A stretch of 64,000 nt of DNA from the NCBI GenBank assembly GCA_013216135.1, contig JABSOS010000005.1, positions 62,001 to 126,000 on the forward strand, written 5' to 3'. The notes beneath the pieces were generated by a model, which did not search any database, was not told the origin of the DNA, and saw nothing but the letters and a program-made list of their open reading frames with translations. The number at the start of each line of letters is the position of its first letter. Position 1 is the stretch's first letter. This DNA is from Candidatus Caenarcanales bacterium. Its GTDB lineage: Bacteria; Cyanobacteriota; Vampirovibrionia; LMEP-6097. The translations under genes and the position numbers were made by a program. Positions 8,750-18,334 of the stretch are shown here, one piece after another.

Positions 8750-10459
8750 TTAATTCTTAACTGGTACTTTATACGTAGTATCCTCTGTACTTAGTACTGC
8801 ACCTGTATCTGCACTAGAAACAAAGTGAGTATATCTAGCTATCCAACCTTTTTTAATCTTAGGTTCAAAAGGTAATTTAGCTTCAAGCCTTTTATTAATT
8901 TCATCATCACTAAGCTCGACATTTATTTTCTTAGCAGGAATATCGATATCGATAATATCTCCTTCTTGGATAATACCGATAGGTCCACCAGAAGCAGCTT
9001 CTGGTGAGATATGTCCGATACATGCTCCTCTTGTCGCACCACTAAAACGTCCATCTGTGATTAAAGCTACTTTTCCACCTAGCCCGGCACCCATAATGGC
9101 ACTTGTAGGAGCAAGCATTTCAGGCATGCCTGGTCCACCTTTAGGACCTTCATAGATAATTACTACGACATCACCTTCTTTAATATCTCCTTTATAGATA
9201 GCTGCTAAACAGTCATCTTGTGAAGTGAATACTCTAGCAGGTCCCTTATGCTTTAACATTTCAGGTAAAACACCAGCAGATTTAACTACACCACCATTTG
9301 GTGAAATATTTCCGAATAGCGCAACTAAGCCACCTGTTTCTGAGTAAGGATTGTCAATTCTACGAATGATTTTATCGTTCTTGGTTTCCGCTCCAGCAAT
9401 GTTTTCACCTAACGACTGAAGGGTAACTGTAGGTCTATCTAAATTCAATAAACCGTCACGCTTAGCAAGCTCAGCAAGGATTGCTGAAACACCACCAGCT
9501 TCATTGACATCTGCCATGTGGATGTCAGGTGCACTAGGACTTACTTTGCAGATATATGGTGTGCGCTCTGCGATCATATTTAATCTTTCTACAGGGTACT
9601 CGAAACCAGCTTCTTTAGCGATAGCTAGGGTATGTAAAATCGTATTCGTAGAACCACCCATCGCTACATCTAAAGTGAATGCATTGTCGATACTTTCCAT
9701 GGTGATAATATCTCTAGGCTTAAGGTCTGCTTCTAGGATTTTAAGGATTTGTCTAGCGGCTTTTTTACCAAGAACTTCTCTACCACTGTCAGTGGCTAAA
9801 ATAGAACCATTCCCTGGCAGTGCCATACCAATAGCTTCTAATAGACAGTTCATACTATTCGCTGTGAACATACCAGAGCAGCTTCCACAAGTAGGGCAAG
9901 CATTGTCTTCAATTTCTTTTAAACGCTCTTCATCGATATCACCTTTAGAATATGCTCCGATGGCTTCAAAGGCAGAAACTAAATCTACTTTAGTACCATC
10001 ACTTAAAGTACCAGCTTCCATAGGTCCACCTGAAATGAAAATCGTAGGAATGTTTACACGTGCGGCTCCAAGCATCATTCCTGGAACAATCTTGTCACAG
10101 TTCATAATACATACCAGTGCATCAAGCCTGTGAGCTTCAGCTACCGTTTCTAAAGAGTCAGCGATAAGTTCTCTTGATGGTAAACTATAACGCATACCTA
10201 TGTGTCCCATTGCAATACCATCGTCAACACCTATGGTGTTAAACTCAAAAGGTACTCCACCAGCTGCTCTTACTTCTTCTTTAATAGCTTTTCCGAAAGC
10301 CTGTAAGTGAACGTGTCCTGGAATTAAGTCAATATAACTGTTGCAGATTCCAATGAAAGGCTTTTTAAAGTCTTCATCTGATTTGATAACTCCTGTAGCT
10401 TTAAGTAAACTTCTATGTGGAGTTTTATCGAAACCTTTTTTAATTAAATCACTACGCAT
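8750..10459 (-). CDS. ilvD: dihydroxy-acid dehydratase IlvD
   Basis: A 569-residue, full-length member of the IlvD/Edd family. It dehydrates 2,3-dihydroxy-isovalerate and 2,3-dihydroxy-methylvalerate to the 2-oxo acids of valine, leucine and isoleucine synthesis in the cytosol. The iron-sulfur cluster cysteines are seen in NCDKIVPGM and [17 protein letters not shown], and the C-terminal [11 protein letters not shown] motif is intact. TATAGT lies 12 bases before the ATG as a candidate -10 element. It stands alone without other ilv genes in the window; the 157-base divergent spacer towards 10626 is shared. Confidence 0.96.
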   Translation of the reverse strand: MRSDLIKKGFDKTPHRSLLKATGVIKSDEDFKKPFIGICNSYIDLIPGHVHLQAFGKAIKEEVRAAGGVPFEFNTIGVDDGIAMGHIGMRYSLPSRELIADSLETVAEAHRLDALVCIMNCDKIVPGMMLGAARVNIPTIFISGGPMEAGTLSDGTKVDLVSAFEAIGAYSKGDIDEERLKEIEDNACPTCGSCSGMFTANSMNCLLEAIGMALPGNGSILATDSGREVLGKKAARQILKILEADLKPRDIITMESIDNAFTLDVAMGGSTNTILHTLAIAKEAGFEYPVERLNMIAERTPYICKVSPSAPDIHMADVNEAGGVSAILAELAKRDGLLNLDRPTVTLQSLGENIAGAETKNDKIIRRIDNPYSETGGLVALFGNISPNGGVVKSAGVLPEMLKHKGPARVFTSQDDCLAAIYKGDIKEGDVVVIIYEGPKGGPGMPEMLAPTSAIMGAGLGGKVALITDGRFSGATRGACIGHISPEAASGGPIGIIQEGDIIDIDIPAKKINVELSDDEINKRLEAKLPFEPKIKKGWIARYTHFVSSADTGAVLSTEDTTYKVPVKN

Positions 10460-10595
10460 TTTATTTATTCTACTATAAGAGCAGCTTATCTCTAATTAGT
10501 CTTCTTAATAAAAGCTATAAGTCTTTACGATATTTTGAATATTAGAAATCTGTAATCTTATATTCAAAGTTTTTATAACTTGTTACACTGAAAGT

Positions 10596-10610
10596 GGATT
10601 ATTTTAATCC
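10596..10610. repeat. short perfect palindrome upstream of the 10626 gene
   Basis: GGATTA-TTT-TAATCC lies 16 bases before the probable start codon of the next gene. It could form a small hairpin in the leader or be a binding site for a dimeric regulator; nothing else in the sequence decides between these. Confidence 0.3.
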
Positions 10611-10625
10611 AAGTGTGTGTTCCAA

Positions 10626-11411
10626 ATGAAGAGTGAAAATGTAAATTCTGGTTTGCGTGGAAAGGCGCAGCAATTTTATAAAAAAGCAGCAGAGGTTCAT
10701 AATAATCTTGCTGAAAATAATATTTATCCTATGCCTGAGATTCCTGAAAAGCTGAGTTTGCCAAAGGTAAATTTACCTTCTCGATATCAGGCTACTTCTC
10801 TGGCTGCTGTCGCACCTATAATTATTCCCCAGATAGTCTCTAATGATTCATTAATTCAAGCTAATCATGAATCTAATTCTCATGATAGTTATGCACCTAA
10901 AATTCAACAAGTTAAGTATGCTCAGTTTAAACTCCCAGAAGATTTTTTTGAAGTAAAGGTCAAGCATAAAGGTTCTACTTTAAGTGACGTTAAGTTAGAT
11001 GGTCGTGAGATAATGCAATATATTAAAGATAAACCTGAATTATATGAAGAGACGACTTACTCTAAGGCAGGAAATAGGCAGTCTTTAATATTCAATAACT
11101 ATGATATTGTTGATGAATATGGTAAAGAAGTAAAGAAAATACCTCCTTTACTTGTTGAAGCGGTTAGTGGTAAGTTAGCTCACTATGCAGAAGCTGAAAA
11201 AAATAATTATGGTCGCAGTGAAATAAAATTCCCCGTTGTACCAATGAAAATAGATTATACAAAAGACAATGATTTTGCCTCAGAGAATATTAAGACATTT
11301 TATTTTATACCTAAACCTATTGAGGAAAGAGGTTTGAACTTTATTGAAGAAAAAGCAAGAAACATTTTCTCTCGAGGTGAAGATAAGTATGACAATGGAG
11401 CTAAGCTTTAA
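10626..11411 (+). CDS. hypothetical protein
   Basis: A 261-residue protein from the ATG at 10626; an in-frame GTG three codons earlier is possible and no Shine-Dalgarno separates them. Residues about 5-25 are charged and helical, followed by a proline-rich link (YPMPEIPEKLSLPKVNLPS) and a short hydrophobic stretch (residues about 56-70, SLAAVAPIIIPQIV). The C-terminal two thirds are hydrophilic with alternating beta-like patterns. No signal peptide at the N-terminus, no known domain. It precedes the aspS-tail remnant and the 11578 gene on the same strand. It may belong to the set of lineage-specific accessory proteins. Confidence 0.6.
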   Translation: MKSENVNSGLRGKAQQFYKKAAEVHNNLAENNIYPMPEIPEKLSLPKVNLPSRYQATSLAAVAPIIIPQIVSNDSLIQANHESNSHDSYAPKIQQVKYAQFKLPEDFFEVKVKHKGSTLSDVKLDGREIMQYIKDKPELYEETTYSKAGNRQSLIFNNYDIVDEYGKEVKKIPPLLVEAVSGKLAHYAEAEKNNYGRSEIKFPVVPMKIDYTKDNDFASENIKTFYFIPKPIEERGLNFIEEKARNIFSRGEDKYDNGAKL

Positions 11412-11425
11412 TCTTCACTTTTATC

Positions 11426-11527
11426 TTATTCAGCCTTAACCATCTCTAAGAATAGTTCTTCAAGCAAATCTTCATCAACAAGTGAAGGTGCTGCTGTAAG
11501 TGGACACCAAGTAAACTAATTCTTAAC
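11426..11527 (-). pseudogene. decayed copy of the aspS 3' end
   Basis: Read on the minus strand, 11426-11509 encodes [19 protein letters not shown] and onward to EMVKAE, then a stop. This is nearly the same as the C-terminus of the intact AspRS encoded at 12841-14709, and DNA identity over about 80 bases is visibly high. Further upstream the match continues for a few codons but the equivalent of a CAG codon is TAG. The fragment and the true aspS tail are direct repeats that bracket the 11578-12831 gene. Confidence 0.8.
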
Positions 11528-11577
11528 TAAAACATAAAAACAATTATGTATAATTAATGTAAAGATAACATCCGGAA

Positions 11578-12831
11578 ATGAATTCCTTGAATCCTACTAG
11601 TACATATACTAGATTTTACGACGAGCATGGTGTCGTTGGACATAATATTGTTAGTTTAGATGCAACTGCTGTTGTTAACGAAGTATTAGAAGATGGTGGG
11701 CTTAAGAATTGGACGGTAGATCAGTTAAATGAGTTAGCTTATGCTCTGGATAAAGGAGGTTCCACAAAAGGAGTCGAACCTGGTGAACCAGCAAGTTATT
11801 CGATAAGTCGTAAAATCGCTTCAATTGGAAATTTAGATCCAAATAACCCCGAAGATGCAAAGCAGATAGCGACTATTCAAAAGCAACTATCTGAAGCAAA
11901 TAATCGAGATAATTTTATTCTAAGATCTGAAGAACATAATTTAAATGAACCAATTTTAACTGCAAGTCCTGGTGATATTAACAAGGAATGGTTTAATAGT
12001 CCTGGTGATAGTAATGTTTTTGCCTTCAATCCAGATATAGAAATACCTACAACCGTCGATGAAATAATAGAGAATACTCCAGAAAGTAATTTTAACCCAC
12101 CACGTAATTCATCGAGTACAGAGTCTGAAATTAAAGAAGAAATACCAAAGGTAGTTCCTGATGATCATAGTTATGCTAGTTTGCTTAGATTAATAGGTAA
12201 AGAGAATAAAATTCCTAATATAAATGAGCTTAACCGTAAGCTGGTTAGAGAACAGCCGCAACAGTTGTTAGTGGTTAGACCTGATGAGATCCAGGTAACT
12301 GGTGAAGCTCAGGGGAAGATTGATAATTTATCAAATTCTCATAAAACCCTTACAGGTTTGGTTAGTTATATTGATCAAAAGAAACTAATAGATGGCTCTC
12401 TTAATGATGCACGTTTATTAGGAACAGGATCTAATCATGGCTCCACTAGATTATTTTTAGTTAATTCTGAAACAGGGAAAATTCAAACAGACGAAAATGG
12501 TAAAGCTATTGTATCAGATTCAGTTACTGTAGGTGATGATTTTAGGAAACTTGCAGAAGATAATCCTGAATTGAGAGCTGTAAAAATAAGTCGTGGAACT
12601 GCAAAAAGACAAAATAAGCTGAGCCCTGATCTTGGGTTTGCAAAAGATAGATATACTTTTGAGAACCATAATCTCAATCAAGACTTAGGGAGGCAAGAAT
12701 TGATTGAGGATAAAGATGAACTAATGCTTTTCGTTAAAAATAATAACTCTGAGTTTATAGAAGACTCTTCTGATGACAAAATAGGAGTTAAGCCAGCTAA
12801 TAGTGAAATCTATAAAGCTTTAATCAGGTAA
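11578..12831 (+). CDS. hypothetical protein, member 1 of a three-member paralog family
   Basis: A 417-residue hydrophilic protein without signal peptide. It shares with the genes at 58283 and 59624 an N-terminal block (NIVSLDATAVV, a LNELAYALDK helix, KIASIG, and a helix near IQKQLSEANNRD), a central FAFN motif, and a C-terminal block (SETGKIQTDENGKAI, then NPELRAVKISRGTAKR, then a RYTF motif). I know no family with these features. The middle is variable and asparagine/proline-rich. It lies between the intact aspS 3' end and a decayed copy of that end. TATAAT at about 11547 may serve as a -10 box. Function unknown; an accessory or secreted effector role is a guess. Confidence 0.7.
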   Translation: MNSLNPTSTYTRFYDEHGVVGHNIVSLDATAVVNEVLEDGGLKNWTVDQLNELAYALDKGGSTKGVEPGEPASYSISRKIASIGNLDPNNPEDAKQIATIQKQLSEANNRDNFILRSEEHNLNEPILTASPGDINKEWFNSPGDSNVFAFNPDIEIPTTVDEIIENTPESNFNPPRNSSSTESEIKEEIPKVVPDDHSYASLLRLIGKENKIPNINELNRKLVREQPQQLLVVRPDEIQVTGEAQGKIDNLSNSHKTLTGLVSYIDQKKLIDGSLNDARLLGTGSNHGSTRLFLVNSETGKIQTDENGKAIVSDSVTVGDDFRKLAEDNPELRAVKISRGTAKRQNKLSPDLGFAKDRYTFENHNLNQDLGRQELIEDKDELMLFVKNNNSEFIEDSSDDKIGVKPANSEIYKALIR

Positions 12832-12840
12832 GGACTAAAT

Positions 12841-14709
12841 CTAGTCATCACTATCATCGTCTTCTTCAGCTTTAACCATTTCTAGGAATAGTTCTTCAAG
12901 CTGACCTTCATCAACAAGTGAAGGTGCTGCTGTAAGCGGACACCATGCAGACTGGTTTTTAGGGAATGCGATTACATCTCTAATACTTTCAGTGTTAGAA
13001 AGAAGCATAATAAATCTATCTAAACCTAGTGCGATACCACCGTGAGGAGGAGCACCTAATTCTAGAGCCTCTAGTAAAAACCCGAATCTTTCTTTAGCTG
13101 TAGCATCATCAATACCAAGAGCTTTAAAGATTCTTTCCTGAACATCTTTACGGTGAACTCTGATAGATCCACCACCAAGTTCAATACCATTGAAAACGAT
13201 GTCATAGGCATATGTTTTAACATTAGCAGGATCTTTTTCTAGGTTATCTAAATTTTCTGAGCATGGAAGTGTGAATGGGTGATGGTTTGCTTTGAAGCGC
13301 TTAGATTTCTCATCGTATTCAAACATAGGGAAATCTACTACCCAAACAAGTTTTCTATCTTTAGGATCGATTAAACCTTCTTTCTTTGCTAGGTGAATTC
13401 TTAGTTTACCTAGAACATGGTGAACAACCTTAGCTTTATCAGCTACGAAAAGAAGTGCATCACCAGCTTCTACAGAAGCTTTAGTCTTCATTTCTTCCAT
13501 TTGCTCATCAGTGAAGAACTTAGCGATTGGTGAACTGATTTCAATTTCGCCTTCGCCTTTATCTTTAAAAGCAATCCAAGCAAGACCTTTAGCTCCCATT
13601 TCTTTACTACACGCAAGATCTTTTAAATCATCGAAATCTTTACGGCTAAGTTTTGCTCCACCCTTAAAGTTAATAGCTTTAACTAAGCCACCACTTTGAG
13701 CTACTCCAGCAAAGGCTTTGAACTCAGAACCTGCCATAAGTTCAGTAAGGTCTACTAATTCCATGCCAAATCTTAGATCTGGAGCATCTGAACCGTATTT
13801 GTTAATAGCATCTGCGTAAGTCATTCTTGCAAAAGGAGTTTCAACTTCAACTCCAACGGCTGCAAAAGCAGCTTGAATCATACCTTCACTGGTTGCGATA
13901 ACATCTTCTTGAGTCACAAAGCTCATCTCCACATCGATTTGAGTGAATTCAGGTTGTCTATCTGCTCTTAAATCTTCATCTCTAAAGCATTTTGCGATTT
14001 GGTAGTATCTGTTAACACCACTCATCATTAATAGTTGCTTATAGATTTGAGGTGATTGTGGTAAAGCATAGAAAGAGTTAGGGTGAACTCTACTAGGTAC
14101 TAAATAGTCTCTTGCTCCTTCTGGAGTGGATTTTGAAAGGATAGGAGTTTCGATTTCAAGGAAATCAGTCTCAGCTAGATAGTTACGGATAGCGTGAACT
14201 ACTTTATGTCTATTCTCTAAATGCTTTCTTTTAGTGTTTTGTCTTAATTCTAAGTATCTATATTTAAGCCTTAAGTCTTCGTTTACTTCATCTACCTTAT
14301 CTAAAGGGAAAGGTAAAACTTTAGATTCATTAAGAATCTCTACTTCAGTAGGGTAAATTTCGATAGCACCAGACTTTAAAGAAGTGTTTTCAGATCCCTC
14401 TGGTCTCACTGTAATCGTACCTTTAATAGCAATTACATATTCTGGTCTGATTTTTTGGAAAACTTCGTGTACTTCAGGGTTTTTATCGGGGTCTGCTACT
14501 AGCTGGATTTGACCTTTATGATCTCTAAGCTCTAAGAAAACGATCCCTCCCAAATCTCTTCTAGTATCTACCCAACCAGCTAAAATTACTTCTTGGTTTA
14601 CGTTAGCTTCGACTAAGGAACCACATAAATGGGTTCTTTTTAATCTGAAGTTTTGAGATTGGGGTTGACCTTGATTGTTAGGTTCTGCTTCTTTATTTAA
14701 AGTTTCCAC
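12841..14709 (-). CDS. aspS: aspartyl-tRNA synthetase
   Basis: A 622-residue bacterial-type AspRS: N-terminal OB anticodon-binding domain (ending near residue 130), class II motif 2 ([16 protein letters not shown]), the bacterial GAD insertion (about 315-440), and motif 3 ([12 protein letters not shown]). It charges tRNA-Asp with aspartate in the cytosol. The start is a GTG; the N-terminal 20 residues are a polar extension. The acidic tail ends EEDDDSDD and its stop lies nine bases from the convergent 11578 gene. A decayed second copy of its last about 30 codons is found at 11426-11527. Confidence 0.96.
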   Translation of the reverse strand: METLNKEAEPNNQGQPQSQNFRLKRTHLCGSLVEANVNQEVILAGWVDTRRDLGGIVFLELRDHKGQIQLVADPDKNPEVHEVFQKIRPEYVIAIKGTITVRPEGSENTSLKSGAIEIYPTEVEILNESKVLPFPLDKVDEVNEDLRLKYRYLELRQNTKRKHLENRHKVVHAIRNYLAETDFLEIETPILSKSTPEGARDYLVPSRVHPNSFYALPQSPQIYKQLLMMSGVNRYYQIAKCFRDEDLRADRQPEFTQIDVEMSFVTQEDVIATSEGMIQAAFAAVGVEVETPFARMTYADAINKYGSDAPDLRFGMELVDLTELMAGSEFKAFAGVAQSGGLVKAINFKGGAKLSRKDFDDLKDLACSKEMGAKGLAWIAFKDKGEGEIEISSPIAKFFTDEQMEEMKTKASVEAGDALLFVADKAKVVHHVLGKLRIHLAKKEGLIDPKDRKLVWVVDFPMFEYDEKSKRFKANHHPFTLPCSENLDNLEKDPANVKTYAYDIVFNGIELGGGSIRVHRKDVQERIFKALGIDDATAKERFGFLLEALELGAPPHGGIALGLDRFIMLLSNTESIRDVIAFPKNQSAWCPLTAAPSLVDEGQLEELFLEMVKAEEDDDSDD

Positions 14710-14777
14710 GAATAATACTTTATCATGTTTGGCGTTGAAATTTTGGTTTATGGGTATTAACGAGATTTATGGGGATT

Positions 14778-16130
14778 TTATGGTTTAGATAGGTAAATAA
14801 TTCCATCTCGGAATTGACCTACAGGTCGATTATCATTTGGATTATCTGGATATTCATTTACACATGAGCCTAGTAATTCTGCTTTGCTAGAATTTAAATT
14901 TCTACAAGGGTAGAATGTTTTTACTGGATCCGAATCAGATAAAATTTCTTTTATTTGTTCTTCGTAACTTTCACCTGGTTTTTCTTCTCGAATGACTTCA
15001 AATGAGTATGTAGGTATTTTATCTGCTGATAATCTTAAACCTAAGCTTTTGTTATCTGAATAATCTTCACTGTTGAAAGACATATAGTTTGTGTGATGCT
15101 GACCTCCAATAAATACACAATTAGTATTTAAATCTTTCATATGTTCTTTTGCTTTTTCTGCCATAAATTTATCTGCAATTCCATGTCTTTGATAGCTTAG
15201 ATATTCGCTGGTTTTTTCAATAGCAAAATTTAAATTATCATTTGAATCATCAGATTCCCGGTTATTATAATTGAATATTTGTATTTTAGGTGTTTGTTGC
15301 TTTTGGTGTTCAAGCAATCCAGTTAATAATTCTAAAGTTAAGTTTGCTTTTAATCCATCATCTGTAGAAACGTCAATAAACTTAACTTCAATTCCTACAT
15401 CTTCTGCATTTCTTTTATATTCTTCAAAGACATCTAAGTAACTTGAATATATTTTTTCGCTGTTATCACTTTGAGCTGTATTTGTTTCAGGTTCAATTTT
15501 TTCTATGTCTGATTGAGAAACTATAGGTTTGAAAGGAGTTGAATCTTTGAGTTCCACATTATGTTTAGACTTTAGAGTATTATCTTGGCCTTTTTTCATG
15601 AATCCTATTATTTTTTGTTTGCTATATTTGTGTTCAAGTTTTTCGTAAACCTCATCTAAAAACTCATTAAAAGTTATATTGGGACTTTTGCTTAATTCTT
15701 GCCGTCCTGATATTGTATCAGTGTTATGAGCAACCTCGAGCATTAGACAGCCTACTCCATTATCTTTTAGAGTCTGGAAATCTTTTTTAGTTAATGTTGG
15801 TCTGACGTTAGCTTGATGAGCTTCACCTACTAAAAGAAAAAAATTTTCTTGTGGGTGCCTTGATTTAATTTTTTTGAGAACTGTATCAAGATTCATCGAG
15901 GAATCAGCAATGTCTTTTTTGGTTATTAAATTACTTTCATCGACATTGAAGGTTTGCCAGGTAAGTTTAGCCATTTTTTCCAAGAAGCCTCTTTCAAGAA
16001 GCTTCTTACCAGCTTCTGAAATACTGTTTATTTCTGTTCCTTCTTCTAAAACTCTTTTCTTTTCTTGTAAAGCTTCGATGGTATTCTTAGAAAGATTTGA
16101 ATTGTAACTAAGTATTGTGCTAACAAGCAT
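14778..16130 (-). CDS. EreA/ChaN-like superfamily protein, paralog 1
   Basis: A 450-residue protein. Residues about 90-135 contain FFLLVGEAHQANVRP and CLMLEVAH, and the C-terminal part has GIADKFMAEKAKEHM followed by CVFIGGQHHTNYM. This order (GExH, LE, R/KxxxM helix, GxxHH) is that of the erythromycin esterase/ChaN/TraB-type fold, whose members use conserved Glu and His residues. Residues 15-60 form a helical N-terminal region that resembles those of the genes at 16963 and 19307. No signal peptide. It is the last gene of a four-gene minus-strand run: paralog 2, MNT, HEPN, paralog 1. The reaction is unknown; a hydrolase-like or toxin-like domain is possible. Confidence 0.6.
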   Translation of the reverse strand: MLVSTILSYNSNLSKNTIEALQEKKRVLEEGTEINSISEAGKKLLERGFLEKMAKLTWQTFNVDESNLITKKDIADSSMNLDTVLKKIKSRHPQENFFLLVGEAHQANVRPTLTKKDFQTLKDNGVGCLMLEVAHNTDTISGRQELSKSPNITFNEFLDEVYEKLEHKYSKQKIIGFMKKGQDNTLKSKHNVELKDSTPFKPIVSQSDIEKIEPETNTAQSDNSEKIYSSYLDVFEEYKRNAEDVGIEVKFIDVSTDDGLKANLTLELLTGLLEHQKQQTPKIQIFNYNNRESDDSNDNLNFAIEKTSEYLSYQRHGIADKFMAEKAKEHMKDLNTNCVFIGGQHHTNYMSFNSEDYSDNKSLGLRLSADKIPTYSFEVIREEKPGESYEEQIKEILSDSDPVKTFYPCRNLNSSKAELLGSCVNEYPDNPNDNRPVGQFRDGIIYLSKP

Positions 16131-16200
16131 GTATATTATCTTAATTTAATGAGTAGTTCTCTGTCAATACTTAATTTAAAGTCAAAAAAATAAATAAAAT

Positions 16201-16665
16201 TTAAACCAGATCTTGAGCATACTGAATTCCACTATTACAAGAATCTATAAGCTCAGGACTAAACTTGATCACTTCAGCATATATTTTCATTAACTCATCT
16301 GGTAAATAATCATGACTAATATCATTACGTAGGTCGCGCATAGCTAAACTTGATTCCGCAGATTTGATCAAGCCACGCTTCTCAGCACGATTAATTCTAT
16401 CTATAATAGAACCTTCATTCGTTAGCTCTAAAGTATCAATTAACCTTAAAAACTTTTGGACAAATATATCACTGAGGCGAGCGAAGCGAGCAGTTAGTGT
16501 TTCAATATCTTTTAAAGTTTCCCAATTTATATCAGTGATTTTTTCATATTTACTCAAATCCAAGTTTTTAACTTCATCATATGTTCTAATAAAGATCTGA
16601 TTTGCAGAGTTTAATTGCTCTGAAGTTTCTTTTAGCTGTGCTTTGAGTAAGTCTCTTTTTGTCAT
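16201..16665 (-). CDS. HEPN-domain toxin, HepT-like
   Basis: A 154-residue all-helical protein carrying the HEPN nuclease signature Rx4HxY: R113-N-D-I-S-H118-D-Y120. HepT toxins of this type are RNA-cleaving or tRNA-targeting proteins silenced when the partner MntA adds AMP groups to the tyrosine of this motif. The MNT partner ends two bases upstream, so the pair is surely cotranscribed and antitoxin comes first. A G+C-rich repeat (CTCGCTTCGCTCGCCTC) encodes residues ARFARL. Pair identity is strong; the biological target is inferred. Confidence 0.8.
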   Translation of the reverse strand: MTKRDLLKAQLKETSEQLNSANQIFIRTYDEVKNLDLSKYEKITDINWETLKDIETLTARFARLSDIFVQKFLRLIDTLELTNEGSIIDRINRAEKRGLIKSAESSLAMRDLRNDISHDYLPDELMKIYAEVIKFSPELIDSCNSGIQYAQDLV

Positions 16666-16667
16666 TT

Positions 16668-16955
16668 CTACAAAGGTATTGCCTCTAATTCAATTAATTC
16701 AATAAAACTTGAATTTTTTTCAGGACATTTGTAGATGATATCAATTTTTTGCTCACCAATTTTATTAAAAATCTGTGTTTTGATTTGAGATTTGATTATT
16801 CTTTCTGGTTCTTGTTGAACTTTTACCAATAAGTCTATGTCACCTCCTTTCTTGGAGTCATCTGTACGAGACCCATAGAGAAAGATTTCTGCTTCAGGTA
16901 TATATTCGAGGATAGAGTTTTTTATTACAGAAACATACTCTGGGCTAAGGCGCAT
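16668..16955 (-). CDS. MNT-domain minimal nucleotidyltransferase antitoxin, MntA-like
   Basis: A 95-residue protein with the pol-beta nucleotidyltransferase core: LYGSR (residues 26-30), the GGDID pair (D39, D41) and the third acidic residue in KIDIIYK (D72). In HEPN/MNT systems this enzyme AMPylates the HEPN toxin. A TATAAT (minus strand, 16962-16967) ends six bases before the ATG and overlaps the stop codon of the upstream paralog gene, suggesting that the pair has its own leaderless promoter in addition to read-through. Confidence 0.85.
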   Translation of the reverse strand: MRLSPEYVSVIKNSILEYIPEAEIFLYGSRTDDSKKGGDIDLLVKVQQEPERIIKSQIKTQIFNKIGEQKIDIIYKCPEKNSSFIELIELEAIPL

Positions 16956-16962
16956 ATATTAA

Positions 16963-18216
16963 TTATAGCCTTGGCTGATAAATAATCCCATCCCGAAACT
17001 GACCTATAGGTCTATCATCTTCATAATATTCGTGAACACATAAACCTAAACCTTGCTTTTCTTCATTTGCATTCTTGCAAGGGAAAATGCTGGTTTTAGA
17101 AGTTTTATTGAGTAGAATCTTTATAATTTCATTTTGTCTATGATTCGCGCCTAAACCTTCTCTCACTACCTCATATGAGTAACAAGGTTGTTCACTTTTA
17201 GATAATCTCATGTAGAGGCTGCTGCTATGTTTTTCTGGGTAGTTGTTAGTATTGTAATAAACGTATTGAGAGTGGCTGTAATCTCCTATGAAAATACAGT
17301 TTCCGTTTGCTTTCCCTAGACATTTTATTACTTGGTCATGCATGAATTTCCCTGCAAAACCATGTTTGAGGTAATTAAGATGCTCACTAATTTTATTTAA
17401 TGCAAAATTAAAGCTTGAAAGCTTTAAGTGACTTTGCTGATCGTGGATATACTTTGCTTTAGTCTGAAAAATTCCTTCTTGTAAAGCAAGAGTGAGATTA
17501 TATTTAAATTCATCATCGACACTTACGTTTATAAATTTAACTTTTAACCCTGCTTGCTCCGCAGCAGCTTTATAGTGTTTAAGCGAGTCGATGTAATCTG
17601 TAGCATTTTCTTCTTTCGATTCTTTTTCAATGAAAGCTTTTTGTCCGATTGCTAAAAATTTTCTTATGACATCTTTATCAAATTTATTTTTAATAACGGT
17701 ATGAATCTCATTTATAAATTCATTAATTAAAGTCTGTGTATCTTTATCTGAAATATGATGCTTTGCAATAGAGCTTGCATCATGGGGTTGTTCAAGTAAA
17801 AGATAGTTTACACCATTAGTTTTTAGAGTTTTAAAATCATATTCTTCAAAAACAGGTGTAGTTTTACTAAGCTGACCATCTCCTATTAGAATTACAAAGT
17901 TCTCCTCTGGATGTTTTGCTTTAACACCTTTAACCATAGACCTTATACTCATAGCTGAATCTAAAATCTGTTCAGGGGTTATGTACTCAGCTTTTGGAGA
18001 CTTGATTTGTACCGAGTTGCCGTTTAGTATATGCTTGAATAAATTTTCTTGGAAAAGCTTTTTTACCACCTGGATTGGGTTTTGATGCTCTTCTTCTCTA
18101 CTAAGTTCGTTATTCTCCCTAATCGCTTCAAAGACTGGTAAGGAGACGTTTTTCCTCATTAAATATATTTTCTCTTCCATAGTAGTAATAAGCTTCTTCT
18201 TTGAAGCTTCCTTCAA
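16963..18216 (-). CDS. EreA/ChaN-like superfamily protein, paralog 2 (degenerate first motif)
   Basis: A 417-residue paralog of the 14778 gene. It keeps NFVILIG....LKTNGVNYLLLEQPH, the helix GFAGKFMHDQV, CIFIGDYSHSQYV and the shared ending RPIGQFRDGIIY. The GEAH motif of paralog 1 is GDGQ here, so the usual Glu and His of the first motif are both missing and the activity may be lost or changed. The start shown is TTG at 18216; an ATG at 18180 is an alternative. First gene of the four-gene run with the MNT/HEPN pair, with seven bases between its stop and the MNT start. Confidence 0.6.
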   Translation of the reverse strand: MKEASKKKLITTMEEKIYLMRKNVSLPVFEAIRENNELSREEEHQNPIQVVKKLFQENLFKHILNGNSVQIKSPKAEYITPEQILDSAMSIRSMVKGVKAKHPEENFVILIGDGQLSKTTPVFEEYDFKTLKTNGVNYLLLEQPHDASSIAKHHISDKDTQTLINEFINEIHTVIKNKFDKDVIRKFLAIGQKAFIEKESKEENATDYIDSLKHYKAAAEQAGLKVKFINVSVDDEFKYNLTLALQEGIFQTKAKYIHDQQSHLKLSSFNFALNKISEHLNYLKHGFAGKFMHDQVIKCLGKANGNCIFIGDYSHSQYVYYNTNNYPEKHSSSLYMRLSKSEQPCYSYEVVREGLGANHRQNEIIKILLNKTSKTSIFPCKNANEEKQGLGLCVHEYYEDDRPIGQFRDGIIYQPRL

Positions 18217-18334
18217 TTCTTATTAAATTCTTTTCTTGCTAGTGCTTTGCACAGTAAAGGTTATAGAAAGATTATGCCTTTGGGGTTTAAATATTAAATT
18301 TTGTATGTGTTTACGTGTAAGGGGGCTTAGGTTT

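Noticed and set aside
9504-10133. Long plus-strand open frame opposite ilvD, and similar ones opposite flhA, the ABC genes and hom
   Set aside because: They are antisense shadows of clearly conserved genes and encode low-quality, Ser/Ile/Leu-rich sequence without family features.
11426-12950. Complete integrative element next to aspS
   Set aside because: The repeats look like an attachment-site duplication, but no integrase, transposase or terminal repeats are present, so only the duplicated gene end is reported.
16471-16494. G+C-rich palindrome in the HEPN gene
   Set aside because: On inspection it is a direct repeat (CTCGC-TT-CGCTCGC type) with only a two-base stem, so it was not counted with the perfect triloop hairpins.
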